A DNA stretch of 64,000 nt from the NCBI RefSeq assembly GCF_009674535.1, contig NZ_WKJK01000005.1:62001-126000 (forward strand), given 5' to 3'. Positions 42,045 through 50,986 of this stretch are shown piece after piece (position 1 is the stretch's first letter; every line of letters starts with the position of its first letter). The notes below the pieces were generated by a model. That model was not told where the DNA came from. It saw only the letters and a list, made by a program, of their open reading frames with translations, and did no database searches. The translations under genes and the position numbers were made by a program. This DNA comes from Duganella guangzhouensis. GTDB lineage: Bacteria > Pseudomonadota > Gammaproteobacteria > Burkholderiales > Burkholderiaceae_D.

Positions 42045-42980
42045 TCAATCCCAGTCGCCGCCACCGGAATCGCCGCCGCCTCCGCCGCCGTCATCCCAGC
42101 CGCCGCTAGTGCCGAAGTCATTGCCACCCATGTCATCACGGCGCAGCAGATCTTCGCGCGCCGATGGATCGTCGTAGACGATATCGTTGCGCTGCTGGTC
42201 GACATTGGCCGCATTGGCTTCATGGCCACCGGTGAACTGACGCGCCAGCGCCTCACCGGCCACGATACCCGCGCCGACCGCCGCGCCGGTCGCCAGGCCG
42301 CCCATGATGCGCGAGCCCATGCCCGGTTGCTGCGGTTGCGGGTACCCGCCTTGCGGACCCCAGCCAGCCTGGCCGTAGCCCGGACCTGGCTGCTGCGGAT
42401 AACCGCCGCCGGGCGCATAGCCGGGCTGCTGGCCGCCAGGATTGTAATAGCCGTCATTGACCACTTGCTGTTGCTGACGGCGCTGCATGAAACGGACCGC
42501 CAGCCAGATAAAGCCGGCCAGGCCGAGACCAATAATCAGAATGCCAGTCATGGAAATACCTCCGGAACTTTGCGGCGCGTTGGCATAGCCACCGCTGCCA
42601 TAGTTACTGCCACCGCTATTGTGGGCGGGGCGTTGCGCGTAAGTCTTCTGGCCATCGGCCAGCAGCGTGCGCAGCTTGGTCACGGCTTCCGGGCTGACGC
42701 CTTTCAGCTCAGGGGACAGCTGCTGCGCCTTCGCCAGCGACTGCTGGGCGGCGGCGAACTTGCCCTGTTTGGCCAGCAGCTCGGCTTCCACGAAGTGGGC
42801 CTTGGCGCTGTTGGGGTGCGCTTGCAGCACCTGATCCATCATGGCCTGGGCTTCGGTATATTTGCCCGCTTCGGCAGCCACATACACCTCGTGAATAGTG
42901 GGTTCGGCGGCAAATACAGGCGCCGCGAACGCCAAAGCGCCCGCCAGCAAAGTGATACGTGCGATAGATTTAGCCGTCAT
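42045..42980 (-). CDS. TPR-like exported membrane protein with Gly/Asp-rich tail
   Basis: A 311-residue protein. Signal peptide SIARITLLAGALAFAAPVFA, a helical TPR-like region (about 28-105: GKYTEAQAMMDQVLQAHPNSAKAHFVEAELLAKQGKFAAAQQSLAKA), a membrane helix (GILIIGLGLAGFIWLAVRFM), a Pro/Gly/Tyr/Gln-rich stretch, a second glycine-rich helix (GGLATGAAVGAGIVAGEALA) and a C-terminal DDGGGGGGDSGGGDWD. This matches a family of uncharacterised tpr-containing proteins with DUF2076-like tails. The ATG at 42980 follows AGGAGGT; the frame extends upstream to 43124 without support. Confidence 0.78.
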   Translation of the reverse strand: MTAKSIARITLLAGALAFAAPVFAAEPTIHEVYVAAEAGKYTEAQAMMDQVLQAHPNSAKAHFVEAELLAKQGKFAAAQQSLAKAQQLSPELKGVSPEAVTKLRTLLADGQKTYAQRPAHNSGGSNYGSGGYANAPQSSGGISMTGILIIGLGLAGFIWLAVRFMQRRQQQQVVNDGYYNPGGQQPGYAPGGGYPQQPGPGYGQAGWGPQGGYPQPQQPGMGSRIMGGLATGAAVGAGIVAGEALARQFTGGHEANAANVDQQRNDIVYDDPSAREDLLRRDDMGGNDFGTSGGWDDGGGGGGDSGGGDWD

Positions 42981-43054
42981 GTCATACCTCCTAGTGAAGA
43001 CAGGCTTGAGATGAGGGCAGTTTACGCCAATTTCAAGTCGGCGAAGGTTAGTTT

Positions 43055-43954
43055 TTACACCATGCTGCGATGACTGATGACAGGGCGATAGGCCAGAATT
43101 AGCAAACCTGCCAAGAGTAGCCACAGCGTTTCCGGCTCCGGCACGCTGAGGACCGGGGGAATCAAGGACTTTGTATAGTCTGTGCCGCTGCCGGAAACCA
43201 GTTCGTAAGAGGTGATCTGATTGCCCTCCGCGTCAACAATATCCGATATTCCTCCCCAGTAACTGGAATGTCCGGCGTCCGCTGTGCATCCGCCATACAG
43301 CGAAGACGAATACCAGCCCACCACGCAGCTGGCCTGTAACATGCCGCCTATCCGGAGCTCTTCGCCCCACGTGAAGTCAACCACCAGTTCCAGCGTCGTG
43401 GCTTTGCCTGGAATGTTTTCAACGTAGCCTCGACTGTCGGTTCGGGAAAGGTAGCGATTCTGGGTAAAATCGGTCCCGTAATTAAATAGCGTATCGATAT
43501 AGGTAGCGCTGTTAGCGCCGATAAATACATTGCTGGAAACGGAAGATTGAACTTGCCAGCCTCCGGGATAGGTGACTGTATCGAGCATATACGTCAGGGC
43601 AAACGTGAATGTCGCGGTCGCGCGTTGGCCTGTCAGCGCGGCGTTTTCCATGCGCAAAGTATCTTCCCAGCTTGAGGATGCCCATGATGTTCCGCCTCCC
43701 TGAGCATTGGCAGTCCCCAAGGTGGCGCTACTTTTCAGTACACCGAAACCGGCCAGCCCTCCGGAAGCGATCGCTGAATTGCCACTGGCCTCTCGTTGCA
43801 GCAGCACAGTTTCCCCAGTAAGAGCCTGTTTGTTCGTTTCCCGGTCATCGTAATAGTGGATGCCGTCCGACCCGCCTGCCGTCACCGTCAAGATTCCTGC
43901 CTGTGCTGTGAGCGCACTGCCAAGCAGCAGCGCCGCAACCATCAATCGTTTCAT
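43055..43954 (-). CDS. PEP-CTERM exported protein, paralogue A
   Basis: A 299-residue protein with signal peptide KRLMVAALLLGSALTAQAG and a PEP-CTERM tail (VPEPETLWLLLAGLLILAYRPVISHR). It shares with the divergent gene at 44095 the segments SSYWxGISDx, VDFxWGE and SGTDYxxS just before PEP, and an ALTG motif with similar Cys positions: CVVGWYSSSLYGGC versus CNVGYTLSEPFASC. Function unknown. The ATG at 43954 has GGAG nine bases upstream; ATG 43969 lacks a site. Base composition is visibly more A/T-rich than flanking genes. Confidence 0.85.
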   Translation of the reverse strand: MKRLMVAALLLGSALTAQAGILTVTAGGSDGIHYYDDRETNKQALTGETVLLQREASGNSAIASGGLAGFGVLKSSATLGTANAQGGGTSWASSSWEDTLRMENAALTGQRATATFTFALTYMLDTVTYPGGWQVQSSVSSNVFIGANSATYIDTLFNYGTDFTQNRYLSRTDSRGYVENIPGKATTLELVVDFTWGEELRIGGMLQASCVVGWYSSSLYGGCTADAGHSSYWGGISDIVDAEGNQITSYELVSGSGTDYTKSLIPPVLSVPEPETLWLLLAGLLILAYRPVISHRSMV

Positions 43955-44094
43955 TTTCACTGGCTCCATTGTAGAAATGAATATTGAGACTGACATCTGT
44001 TGCGGTAGACGTCATCCTCAATCTTGATGATGTGTTCTTTTTATAAGCAAATTAGTCTTGCTGAATACCGGACATTTCCTTCGTGGAGGATTGG

Positions 44095-45015
44095 ATGAAG
44101 AAGCTGCTACGCATTGGCCGAATGATGCTCGTCGCCTTCAGTTTTTTGTCTTGCTACTCTGCACAAGCAGCGCTCTATACAATGGCGGATGCCACCTCTG
44201 TTAAAGACTATAAAGATTGGCAAGACGGCGCCGCTACGCTGCACTCAAAAGCGACCAGTGCTGGCATCAACTCGATCACCGTGCAGGAATCGATCGCGAG
44301 TTATGGTGTGCTGAAAACCTACTCATCGGCCCAATCGGGCGAGCTGTATGGAATTGGCGGTTGGGCCTCGGCCGGCTGGTCTGATCGAATTACCATGAAT
44401 AACGAGGCGTTGACGGGCAAGCACGGAGTATTGGTGCTCAATTTCAGCTATACCGATCAAGTGGCGGCCTACTCGGAGCCTAACGGAAAATATGTCTCTG
44501 GCTTCTACAATAACCAGGTCGATGTACTATCTTCCAACAAGTCATATCACGCCGAGATTCAGCACACCATTAGCAGCGCCAATGGCAACAGCAACTTTCC
44601 GTTCAGAGGCAGCGTGTCAGACTTTGCGGGCCAGCGCACGCTGCAACCCAACTTGATTTCGATGGTCATTGATTTCGTGTGGGGAGAATCATTCCTGCTG
44701 GCCCAAACCGCGTCCACCGATTGCAACGTTGGTTATACGCTGTCTGAGCCCTTCGCATCGTGTGCGGCTGATTCGTTTCATTCATCCTATTGGGCAGGAA
44801 TCAGCGACGTCAGTACTGACGGACTGGCAGTTTCGAGTTTTACCATCAGCGCTGCCTCGGGCACAGATTATTCCCGCTCGTTTGTGCCTTTGCCGGTGCC
44901 GGAACCGGGTTCGTTGTACTTGATGCTGGCCGGCATGGCCTTCACTGTCTTAAGGCTGACGCTAAAGCGGGCCCGTCACACAAGCCAGTTTTATTTCATT
45001 CGATTGGGATCTTAG
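44095..45015 (+). CDS. PEP-CTERM exported protein, paralogue B
   Basis: A 306-residue protein with signal peptide KLLRIGRMMLVAFSFLSCYSAQAA and a PEP-CTERM region (VPEPGSLYLMLAGMAFTVLRLTLKRAR) which, unusually, is followed by about 12 more residues (HTSQFYFIRLGS). The signal normally ends soon after the basic cluster. Paralogous to the divergent gene at 43055 by shared motifs. The ATG at 44095 follows GGAGG; a GTG at 44083 is an alternative. The stop interlocks with that of the convergent dadA-like gene, which may explain the extra tail. Function unknown, surface role likely. Confidence 0.85.
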   Translation: MKKLLRIGRMMLVAFSFLSCYSAQAALYTMADATSVKDYKDWQDGAATLHSKATSAGINSITVQESIASYGVLKTYSSAQSGELYGIGGWASAGWSDRITMNNEALTGKHGVLVLNFSYTDQVAAYSEPNGKYVSGFYNNQVDVLSSNKSYHAEIQHTISSANGNSNFPFRGSVSDFAGQRTLQPNLISMVIDFVWGESFLLAQTASTDCNVGYTLSEPFASCAADSFHSSYWAGISDVSTDGLAVSSFTISAASGTDYSRSFVPLPVPEPGSLYLMLAGMAFTVLRLTLKRARHTSQFYFIRLGS

Positions 45016-46271
45016 GCGAGCTTTAACGGCAGAGCCGCCTGCGTCCGGGACGAATCGCGGGCGGCGCTGATGGCGTTGGCGATGGTGTCGGCGGTGGTGG
45101 CGCTCAGGGTCCAGCCGAGGTGGCCGTGGCCGGTGTTGTAGAACACGCCCGGCGCCTTGCCGGGGCCGACGCGCGGCAGCAGGTCCGGCATCATCGGCCG
45201 CAGTCCGGCCCACGGCGTGATGGCGCGCGTGCTGACTTCGGGGAAGTTGTGCTGCACCCATTCGGTCAGCGGCGCGATGCGGTCGGCGCGGATGTCGCGG
45301 TTGTAGCCGTGGAATTCGGCGGTGCCGGCCACGCGCAGGCGGTCCTCGCCCAGCCGGCTGCACACCAGCTTGACGGTGTCGTCCACCAGGCTGACCTGCG
45401 GCGCGGCGGCGCGACTGGCCTCATCGTCGAGATGCACGGTGACAGAGTAGCCCTTCACCGGATAGACGTTGACGTCGTCGCCCAGCTGCGCCGCGAAGTC
45501 GCGGCTGCCGGCGCCGGCGCAGACCACCACCGCGTCATAGCGGCTGGTGTCGGCGCTGTCGTCCTGCAGCACGGTGACGTCGATACCGCCACCAACGGCA
45601 TTCAGCTGCACTACCTGCTGATTGCAGCGCAGTTGCGCGCCCAGGCGCTGCGCGGCCTGCGCCAGTCCGGTGACGAATTTGTGGATGTCGCCGCTGCTGT
45701 CGCTGTCGGTGTAGTGGCCGCCGTAGTATTGGCCGCGCAGCGTTGGTTCGATGGCCAGCATCTCGTCCGGCGTCACGGCGCGGCGCGGCACGCCGGCCCG
45801 CGCCAGCAGCTTGGTGACCGCCGCCGCGTGTTCGAATTCGGCACGGTCGCGATGCAGGTGCAGTATGCCCTGGCGGCGCAGATCAAACGCGATACCTTCG
45901 TCCTCGGCCCAGCGGAACAGGTGCTCGCGCGCCGCCACCGCCATGCGCGCCAGCGCGATGGTGTTGTCGTGATATTGCGGCATGGCGCCGATGAATTCAG
46001 CGAACCAGGACAGCTTGTGCCAGGTAGGATGCAGATGCACCAGCAGCGGCGCGTCGCTGCGCAGCAGCCATTGCAGCGCCTTGGCGACGGTGGCGCGATG
46101 GTTCCATACTTCGGCATTGGAGGCCGACAGCTGGCCGCCGTTGGCATACGAGGTTTCCATCGCCGTGTAGCGATGGCGTTCCAGCAGGGTGACGGCGAAG
46201 CCGCGCTTCGCGAGGGCATAGGCGGTCGTCACCCCGGTGACGCCGCCGCCGATGATGGCGATGTTTTTCAT
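45012..46271 (-). CDS. dadA: D-amino acid dehydrogenase, small-subunit type
   Basis: A 419-residue FAD-dependent oxidoreductase: Rossmann motif IAIIGGGVTGVTTAYALAKRGFAVTLLER at the N-terminus, ETSYANGGQLSAS, and near the end WAGLRPMMPDLLPRVG with NTGHGHLGWTLS. These match DadA, which oxidises D-amino acids to keto acids and ammonia and passes electrons to the respiratory chain. The ATG at 46271 is chosen since upstream open sequence (to 46604) overlaps the DUF885 gene. It ends interlocked with the PEP-CTERM gene stop. No alanine racemase gene is adjacent, so substrate preference is open. Confidence 0.88.
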   Translation of the reverse strand: MKNIAIIGGGVTGVTTAYALAKRGFAVTLLERHRYTAMETSYANGGQLSASNAEVWNHRATVAKALQWLLRSDAPLLVHLHPTWHKLSWFAEFIGAMPQYHDNTIALARMAVAAREHLFRWAEDEGIAFDLRRQGILHLHRDRAEFEHAAAVTKLLARAGVPRRAVTPDEMLAIEPTLRGQYYGGHYTDSDSSGDIHKFVTGLAQAAQRLGAQLRCNQQVVQLNAVGGGIDVTVLQDDSADTSRYDAVVVCAGAGSRDFAAQLGDDVNVYPVKGYSVTVHLDDEASRAAAPQVSLVDDTVKLVCSRLGEDRLRVAGTAEFHGYNRDIRADRIAPLTEWVQHNFPEVSTRAITPWAGLRPMMPDLLPRVGPGKAPGVFYNTGHGHLGWTLSATTADTIANAISAARDSSRTQAALPLKLA

Positions 46272-46318
46272 GATAAGCCTAATAATGTTACAAGAAAACC
46301 ATCGCCCTTCAAACCACT

Positions 46319-48178
46319 TTATGCTTTCTGTTGTTTTGCAATGTAGCGGTCGATCACGGTCGGCAGTACCGTTAGCGGCACGCCGCAGCTTTGCACCAGC
46401 GCGTCGTTGAAGCCGGCCAGGTCGAATTTGCCGCCCAGCGCCTTCTTGGCGCGTTCGCGCTGGCGCAGCATTTCGTTGTGGCCCATCTTGTAGCCGCAGG
46501 CCTGGCCCGGCGACACTGTGTAGCGGTCGATTTCGCTGGTCATGGCTTGCTGGCCGCGACCGGTGTTCTCGACCAGATAGCGGATCGCCTGTTCGCGCGT
46601 CCACTTCATGGCGTGCATGCCGGTATCCACCACCAGGCGGCAGGCGCGGAATTGCTGCGCTTGCAGGTAGCCGATCTGGCTGAACGGATCGTTGACGTAC
46701 AGGCCGAATTCATCGACCAGCTGTTCCGAATACAGCGCCCAGCCCTCGACGAAAGCGTTAAAGCCGATCAGCGACGAAATCAGCGGCAGCTCGTCGTGGT
46801 GCTCGGCCAGATAAGCGCCTTGCCAGGCGTGCCCTGGAATGCCTTCGTGCGCGGTCAGGGTGGCGATTTCCGCCTTCGGCCACAGCGTTGTCGATTTGAG
46901 GTTGACGTAGTAGATGGCGGGACGCGAGCCATCCAGCGACGCAAAATTCATATAGCCCAGCGGCGCACCGGCTTCGATATCGACCGGCACGCGTTTGATC
47001 TGCAGCGGTACTTTCAGGTCCAGGTGCGAGATCTGCGGCATCAGCTTGCGCACCGCGTTCACGCGCTCGTTGCAGTAGGCGATCAGCTGTTCGCGTCCTT
47101 GGTCGTTGTCAGCGAAGAAGCGTTGCGGATCTTTGGACAGAGCCAGCAGACGCTCGCCCACGCTGCCATTGCTGATGCCCTGTTTTTTCAGGATGGCGTC
47201 AATGCGCGACTGCAGCTGCTTGTTCTGTTCCAGGCCGATGGCGTGGATCTCTTTGGCGCTGTAATTGGTCGAAGTACCGAGACGCAGCGCCCATTCATAA
47301 TATGCCTCGCCGTTTGGCAGACGGTGCACACCGGCCACGCTGGTAGCTTTGGCGGCGGCCTGGCTGAAGGTATCGATCTGACGCGCCAGCGCCGGGTAGA
47401 CCGAACCTTCCACCAGTTTCAGGGCGCGCTCATGCCAGTCACCGGCGATATTCTGTTTTTGCGTGCGCTCGCTGATCGAAGTGACCAGTTTTTGCGATGC
47501 GGCAGGGGTTTTCAGGAACGCCTGCAACTGGCCCAGCGCGGTGCGACAGATGAAGTCCGGCGGCATCACGCCCTGGCGTGCCTGGTCCGCGATGCGCGCG
47601 GTTTCCTGATCCAGCATGACGGCCATGCCGGCCAGGCGGCGCAGATAGGCTTCGGCATCGTCGGCGTTGGCGATGGTGTGCTGCACGTCGAGAAATTCGG
47701 GGATGCGGGTCAGCGCGCCATCCTGTTGGGTGACGGGGAACGGCGCGGTGCCACCGTAAAAGCCGCTGGCGGCGCCGCCGAACGGGAAGCGCAGGCCCAG
47801 CGCGCCGGATTCGGCGGCGTAGGCGATGGTGTCGTAGCGGATTTGGGCGGCGGCGCTGAGCGAGGCGCGGTCCAGCGCGCGCAGGCGGCGTTGAATCGAT
47901 TGCACTTCGTCGGCCCAGGCGGCGTCGCCGGCCGGGGATGCGTCTTCCAGTCGCGATTTCAAGCCGGCGCGCTGGCCCTTGTCCATCCCCAACCCGGTGG
48001 CGCTGGTGGGCGACAAGTTCAAGACTTCGTCGGCGATATCGTCCAGCAGTTTGGCGAAGGCGGCATCGGCGGGCGTGGTGGCGGCAGCGGCCAGCGACAG
48101 GCCGGGCACCGCGCTGACCGCGGTAGCGGAGAGGGCGGCCAGCAACAGATCGCGGCGGGAAGGGTTTTGAAGGCTCAT
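46319..48178 (-). CDS. DUF885 family exported metallopeptidase-like protein
   Basis: A 619-residue protein of the DUF885 family. A Tat-type signal (PSRRDLLLAALSATAVSAVPG) is visible. The zinc motif HEGIPGH (His444, Glu445, His450) with EGW downstream (Glu478) is the DUF885 signature; TLTAHEGIPGHAWQG also shows it. Peptidase or carboxypeptidase activity is inferred from the motif and is not proven for the family. Located 47 bases upstream of dadA on the same strand, it may release D-amino-acid-containing peptides, but this is only a neighbourhood suggestion. Confidence 0.87.
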   Translation of the reverse strand: MSLQNPSRRDLLLAALSATAVSAVPGLSLAAAATTPADAAFAKLLDDIADEVLNLSPTSATGLGMDKGQRAGLKSRLEDASPAGDAAWADEVQSIQRRLRALDRASLSAAAQIRYDTIAYAAESGALGLRFPFGGAASGFYGGTAPFPVTQQDGALTRIPEFLDVQHTIANADDAEAYLRRLAGMAVMLDQETARIADQARQGVMPPDFICRTALGQLQAFLKTPAASQKLVTSISERTQKQNIAGDWHERALKLVEGSVYPALARQIDTFSQAAAKATSVAGVHRLPNGEAYYEWALRLGTSTNYSAKEIHAIGLEQNKQLQSRIDAILKKQGISNGSVGERLLALSKDPQRFFADNDQGREQLIAYCNERVNAVRKLMPQISHLDLKVPLQIKRVPVDIEAGAPLGYMNFASLDGSRPAIYYVNLKSTTLWPKAEIATLTAHEGIPGHAWQGAYLAEHHDELPLISSLIGFNAFVEGWALYSEQLVDEFGLYVNDPFSQIGYLQAQQFRACRLVVDTGMHAMKWTREQAIRYLVENTGRGQQAMTSEIDRYTVSPGQACGYKMGHNEMLRQRERAKKALGGKFDLAGFNDALVQSCGVPLTVLPTVIDRYIAKQQKA

Positions 48179-48251
48179 GGCATCCTTGCTTGGGGTGGGG
48201 TAAACAGTCGCCGCGACCTTAGCGTGTCCCTCGACGCCATGTCAATGGCAT

Positions 48252-49769
48252 TTAGCTATCCTTGCCAAACCGTAGGGAAAAGCGGGTGACCAATTGCTGC
48301 AGCGCGTCGACCTCCTGACGCGGCAACGCCAGCGCCACGTGCATGTCGGGCCGCACCAGATAGGCCGCGTCCTGCAGCAGGCCGGCGTCGGCGGCGGCCT
48401 CGCTCCATGGATAAGCGTGTAGCGGCAGGCGCAGTGCCTGAGCGGCGGCCGCCAGCAGCGGGTCGGTGCGACCGTAGACGTGCAGCTGCCAGTCCAGCGT
48501 TTGCAGCGCGGCGTAGTTGTCGTGGCCATTGTCCAGCGGTAGCCAGGGCAGTCGGTCGCCGCCGATGATGTCGCCGGCGCGGCCGCCGCTCAGCGGGCTG
48601 TCCGGATAATGAATCATCACCTGCGACAGTGTCTTGAACAGCGTGCGGCGCGCGGCCGCGATGTGGCTCAGCGCCGGGAATACATGCGGCAGCAGCCAGC
48701 TGCGCAACAGCTGACCGCCGGCGCCCTGCGACACCATCAGCTGGAAGGCGCGGTCGGTGGTGATCACCAGCTTGCGGGCGAAGACGATGCGTTCGGCCTC
48801 GTAGCTGTCCAGCAGCGCGGCATCGGCGCGGCCCTGCAGCACGTGGCCCAGCTTCCAGGCCAGGTTGATGGCGTCGCCGATGCCGGTGTTCATGCCCTGG
48901 CCACCAGCAGGGCTGTGAATGTGACCGGCGTCGCCGGCCAGGAAGCAGCGGTCGACGCGGAAGTGCGCGGCTACGCGGTGGTGCACGCGGTAGGTGGAGA
49001 ACCAGTTGACCTGATCGACCTGGATGCCCAGCAGCGGCTCCAGCATCGGCCGCACCGCTTCGAAGTCGGGCTGCGGTGGGGCGTCGTCGGGCAGGATGCC
49101 GATCAGGCGCTGCATGCCGCGCGAGCGCACCGGCAGCATCAGCGCCAGCGTGTTGGCGCCGAGGTGAACGCGCAGATCCTGATTGGCCGGGCCGGTGGTG
49201 TGGACGTCCGCCACGTAGTACCGATGGTTGTAGGTGCCGCCGACGAAGTCCAGCTTGAGCGATTCGCGCACGCGGCTGCGGGCGCCGTCGCAGCCGCACA
49301 GGTAGGCGCTGCTGCTGGTGATGCGTTCGCCGTCGCGCTGCAGCGTGGCGCGCACGCCCCATTCGTCCTGGGTGAAGGATTCCAGCTCCGTGTTCCATTC
49401 CACTTCCACGCCTTCGGCCTGGAGCTGGGCCACCAGCAGTCGTTCGTGGTCGTCCTGCGGGTAGGCCAGCACGAAGGGGTAGGGACTGAGGCCGGTGCCG
49501 ATGTCGTTCAGATCGAGTTGGGCGATGTCGTCGCCATGTTCGCGCAAATGCAGGGTATCGATCTTGATGCCCTGGTTGACCACCACTTCGGCAAAGCCCA
49601 ACTGGTGATAGAACTCCAGCGTGCGCGCATGGACCGCCATGGCGCGCGAGGCCTGTCCGGGCCCGCTGTTTTGGTCGATGATGCGGACAGTGACGCCCCG
49701 TCTCGCCAGCGCGATGGCGAGCACTAAACCGGTGGGGCCGGCGCCGACGATGAGCACTTGGGTGGACAT
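48252..49769 (-). CDS. FAD-dependent aromatic monooxygenase (PHBH/UbiH type)
   Basis: A 505-residue flavoprotein monooxygenase. Dinucleotide-binding motif VLIVGAGPTGLVLAIALARRGVTVRIID at the N-terminus; DG-type motif in YLCGCDGARSRVRESL; the GD motif FLAGDAGHIHSPAGGQGMNTGIGDAINLAWKL. The C-terminal domain is thioredoxin-like as in MhpA or PheA. Expected to hydroxylate a phenolic or related aromatic compound using NAD(P)H and oxygen. It precedes the DUF885 gene by 73 bases on the same strand. No other aromatic catabolism genes are nearby. Confidence 0.88.
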   Translation of the reverse strand: MSTQVLIVGAGPTGLVLAIALARRGVTVRIIDQNSGPGQASRAMAVHARTLEFYHQLGFAEVVVNQGIKIDTLHLREHGDDIAQLDLNDIGTGLSPYPFVLAYPQDDHERLLVAQLQAEGVEVEWNTELESFTQDEWGVRATLQRDGERITSSSAYLCGCDGARSRVRESLKLDFVGGTYNHRYYVADVHTTGPANQDLRVHLGANTLALMLPVRSRGMQRLIGILPDDAPPQPDFEAVRPMLEPLLGIQVDQVNWFSTYRVHHRVAAHFRVDRCFLAGDAGHIHSPAGGQGMNTGIGDAINLAWKLGHVLQGRADAALLDSYEAERIVFARKLVITTDRAFQLMVSQGAGGQLLRSWLLPHVFPALSHIAAARRTLFKTLSQVMIHYPDSPLSGGRAGDIIGGDRLPWLPLDNGHDNYAALQTLDWQLHVYGRTDPLLAAAAQALRLPLHAYPWSEAAADAGLLQDAAYLVRPDMHVALALPRQEVDALQQLVTRFSLRFGKDS

Positions 49770-49847
49770 GAAATCAGTCTACAACCAAGGCGGAATGGGG
49801 TGCGCGCAATTGGTGGCCCTTTTGGGCGACTTTTGGTCCGGTCGCTG

Positions 49848-49889
49848 TTAAAATATATTTATTTTTACTTAACTCTTATACTTGGGCCG
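49848..49889 (+). promoter_or_regulatory. AT-rich promoter region of the beta-lactamase operon
   Basis: A short A/T-rich stretch in otherwise GC-rich DNA ends with TATACT at 49877-49882, a good -10 candidate. Transcription from it would begin at about the ATG (49890), giving a leaderless message, in keeping with the lack of a clear ribosome site. No convincing -35 was found; a start from further upstream is possible. Confidence 0.3.
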
Positions 49890-50771
49890 ATGAGCGATTT
49901 CACAACCCGCCGCACGCTGATGCTGGCGCTGGCATGCACGCCGTTCGCGCGGGCCGCGGATCTGCTGGACCAGGCGCCATCGACCGCGCCGATAACGCCG
50001 GTGGCACAACTGGCGCGGCTGGAACAGGAATCCGGCGGCCGGCTGGGCGTGGCCGCGCTGAACACCGCCGACGGCCGTCAGGTGCTGCATCGGGGCGATG
50101 ATCGTTTCCCGTTCTGCAGCACATTCAAGATGATGCTGGCGGCGGCGGTGCTGGCGCGCGAGCCGTCACTGCTGAAGCGGCGCATCCAGTATGAGAAGAG
50201 CGATCTGGTGCCGCATTCGCCGGTGACCGGCAAGCATGTGGCGGATGGCATGACGGTGGCCGAATTGTGCGAGGCGACGCTGCAATACAGCGACAACGCC
50301 GCCGCCAATCTGTTGATGAAGCAGATCGGCGGTCCAGCGGCGGTGACGGCTTTTGCGCGTTCGATCGGTGACAACGAGTTTCGTCAGGAGCGCTGGGAGA
50401 CCGAGCTCAATTCCGCGCTGCCGGGCGATACGCGCGACACCACCACGCCGCTGGCGATGGCACGTTCGCTGCAAAAGCTGGTACTGGGCGAGGCGCTGCC
50501 GCAGGCGTCGCGCCGTCAGTTGAAGGATTGGATGGTGGGGAACACCACCGGCAATGCGCGCATCCGCGCGGGCGTGCCGGCGGGATGTCTGGTGGCCGAC
50601 AAAACCGGCGCTGGCGATTACGGCACCGTCAACGACATCGCCGTCATTTGGCCGCCGGGCCGGGCGCCGATTGTGCTGGCGGTGTATCTGACGCAGCCGG
50701 GCAAGGACGACAAGGGGCGTGGCGATATCCATGCCGAAGTGGCCAAAGTGGTGATCGAGGCATTCCGATGA
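49890..50771 (+). CDS. Class A beta-lactamase
   Basis: A 294-residue active-site serine beta-lactamase. Tat-like N-terminus (TTRRTLMLALACTPFARA). Motifs: CSTFK with Ser77 and Lys80, SDN at 134-136, ETELN with the general-base Glu170, and KTG at 238-240. The Cys next to the active Ser is shared with PenA/KPC-like enzymes, but the partner Cys found in carbapenemases (just after KTG) is absent (KTGAGDYGT), so a penicillinase or cephalosporinase profile is more likely. The stop overlaps the next gene by ATGA and no ampR-type regulator is adjacent. Confidence 0.93.
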   Translation: MSDFTTRRTLMLALACTPFARAADLLDQAPSTAPITPVAQLARLEQESGGRLGVAALNTADGRQVLHRGDDRFPFCSTFKMMLAAAVLAREPSLLKRRIQYEKSDLVPHSPVTGKHVADGMTVAELCEATLQYSDNAAANLLMKQIGGPAAVTAFARSIGDNEFRQERWETELNSALPGDTRDTTTPLAMARSLQKLVLGEALPQASRRQLKDWMVGNTTGNARIRAGVPAGCLVADKTGAGDYGTVNDIAVIWPPGRAPIVLAVYLTQPGKDDKGRGDIHAEVAKVVIEAFR

Positions 50772-50986
50772 AAGAACTGAAGTTCAAGATATTCGGCAAG
50801 CACATCGCCGTCACCGGCCAAGCCGGCGCGTGGCGCGCGTTTTACTATGGCGCCGAAGGCAAACGCCGCGCGGCGGACTTCATCATTCCCGCCGATGTGA
50901 CGGAAGCGGAGCTGTGCGAATATCTGGCTGACCTGTTCCACGAAAACGCCACACCGCGCAACAACAGCGCGTTGCAGCTGTCATGA
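50768..50986 (+). CDS. Small DUF7661-like protein
   Basis: A 72-residue protein: KELKFKIFGKHIAVTGQAGAWRAFYYGAEGKRRAADFIIPADVTEAELCEYLADLFHENATPRNN. It resembles the small uncharacterised DUF7661 group. It has a predicted beta-sheet front and an acidic helix. Start and stop both overlap neighbouring genes by ATGA (50768-50771 and 50983-50986), so it is translated as part of the beta-lactamase operon. The longer frame to 50528 lies inside the beta-lactamase gene and is rejected. Function unknown. Confidence 0.75.
   Translation: MKELKFKIFGKHIAVTGQAGAWRAFYYGAEGKRRAADFIIPADVTEAELCEYLADLFHENATPRNNSALQLS

Noticed and set aside
46391..48289. 632-residue antisense frame over the DUF885 gene
   Set aside because: DUF885 motifs HEGIPGH and EGW and the Tat signal are in the sense frame; the antisense has no recognisable features.
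49890..50771. KPC-type carbapenemase
   Set aside because: The second Cys needed for the disulfide of those enzymes is missing after KTG, so only a general class A call is made.
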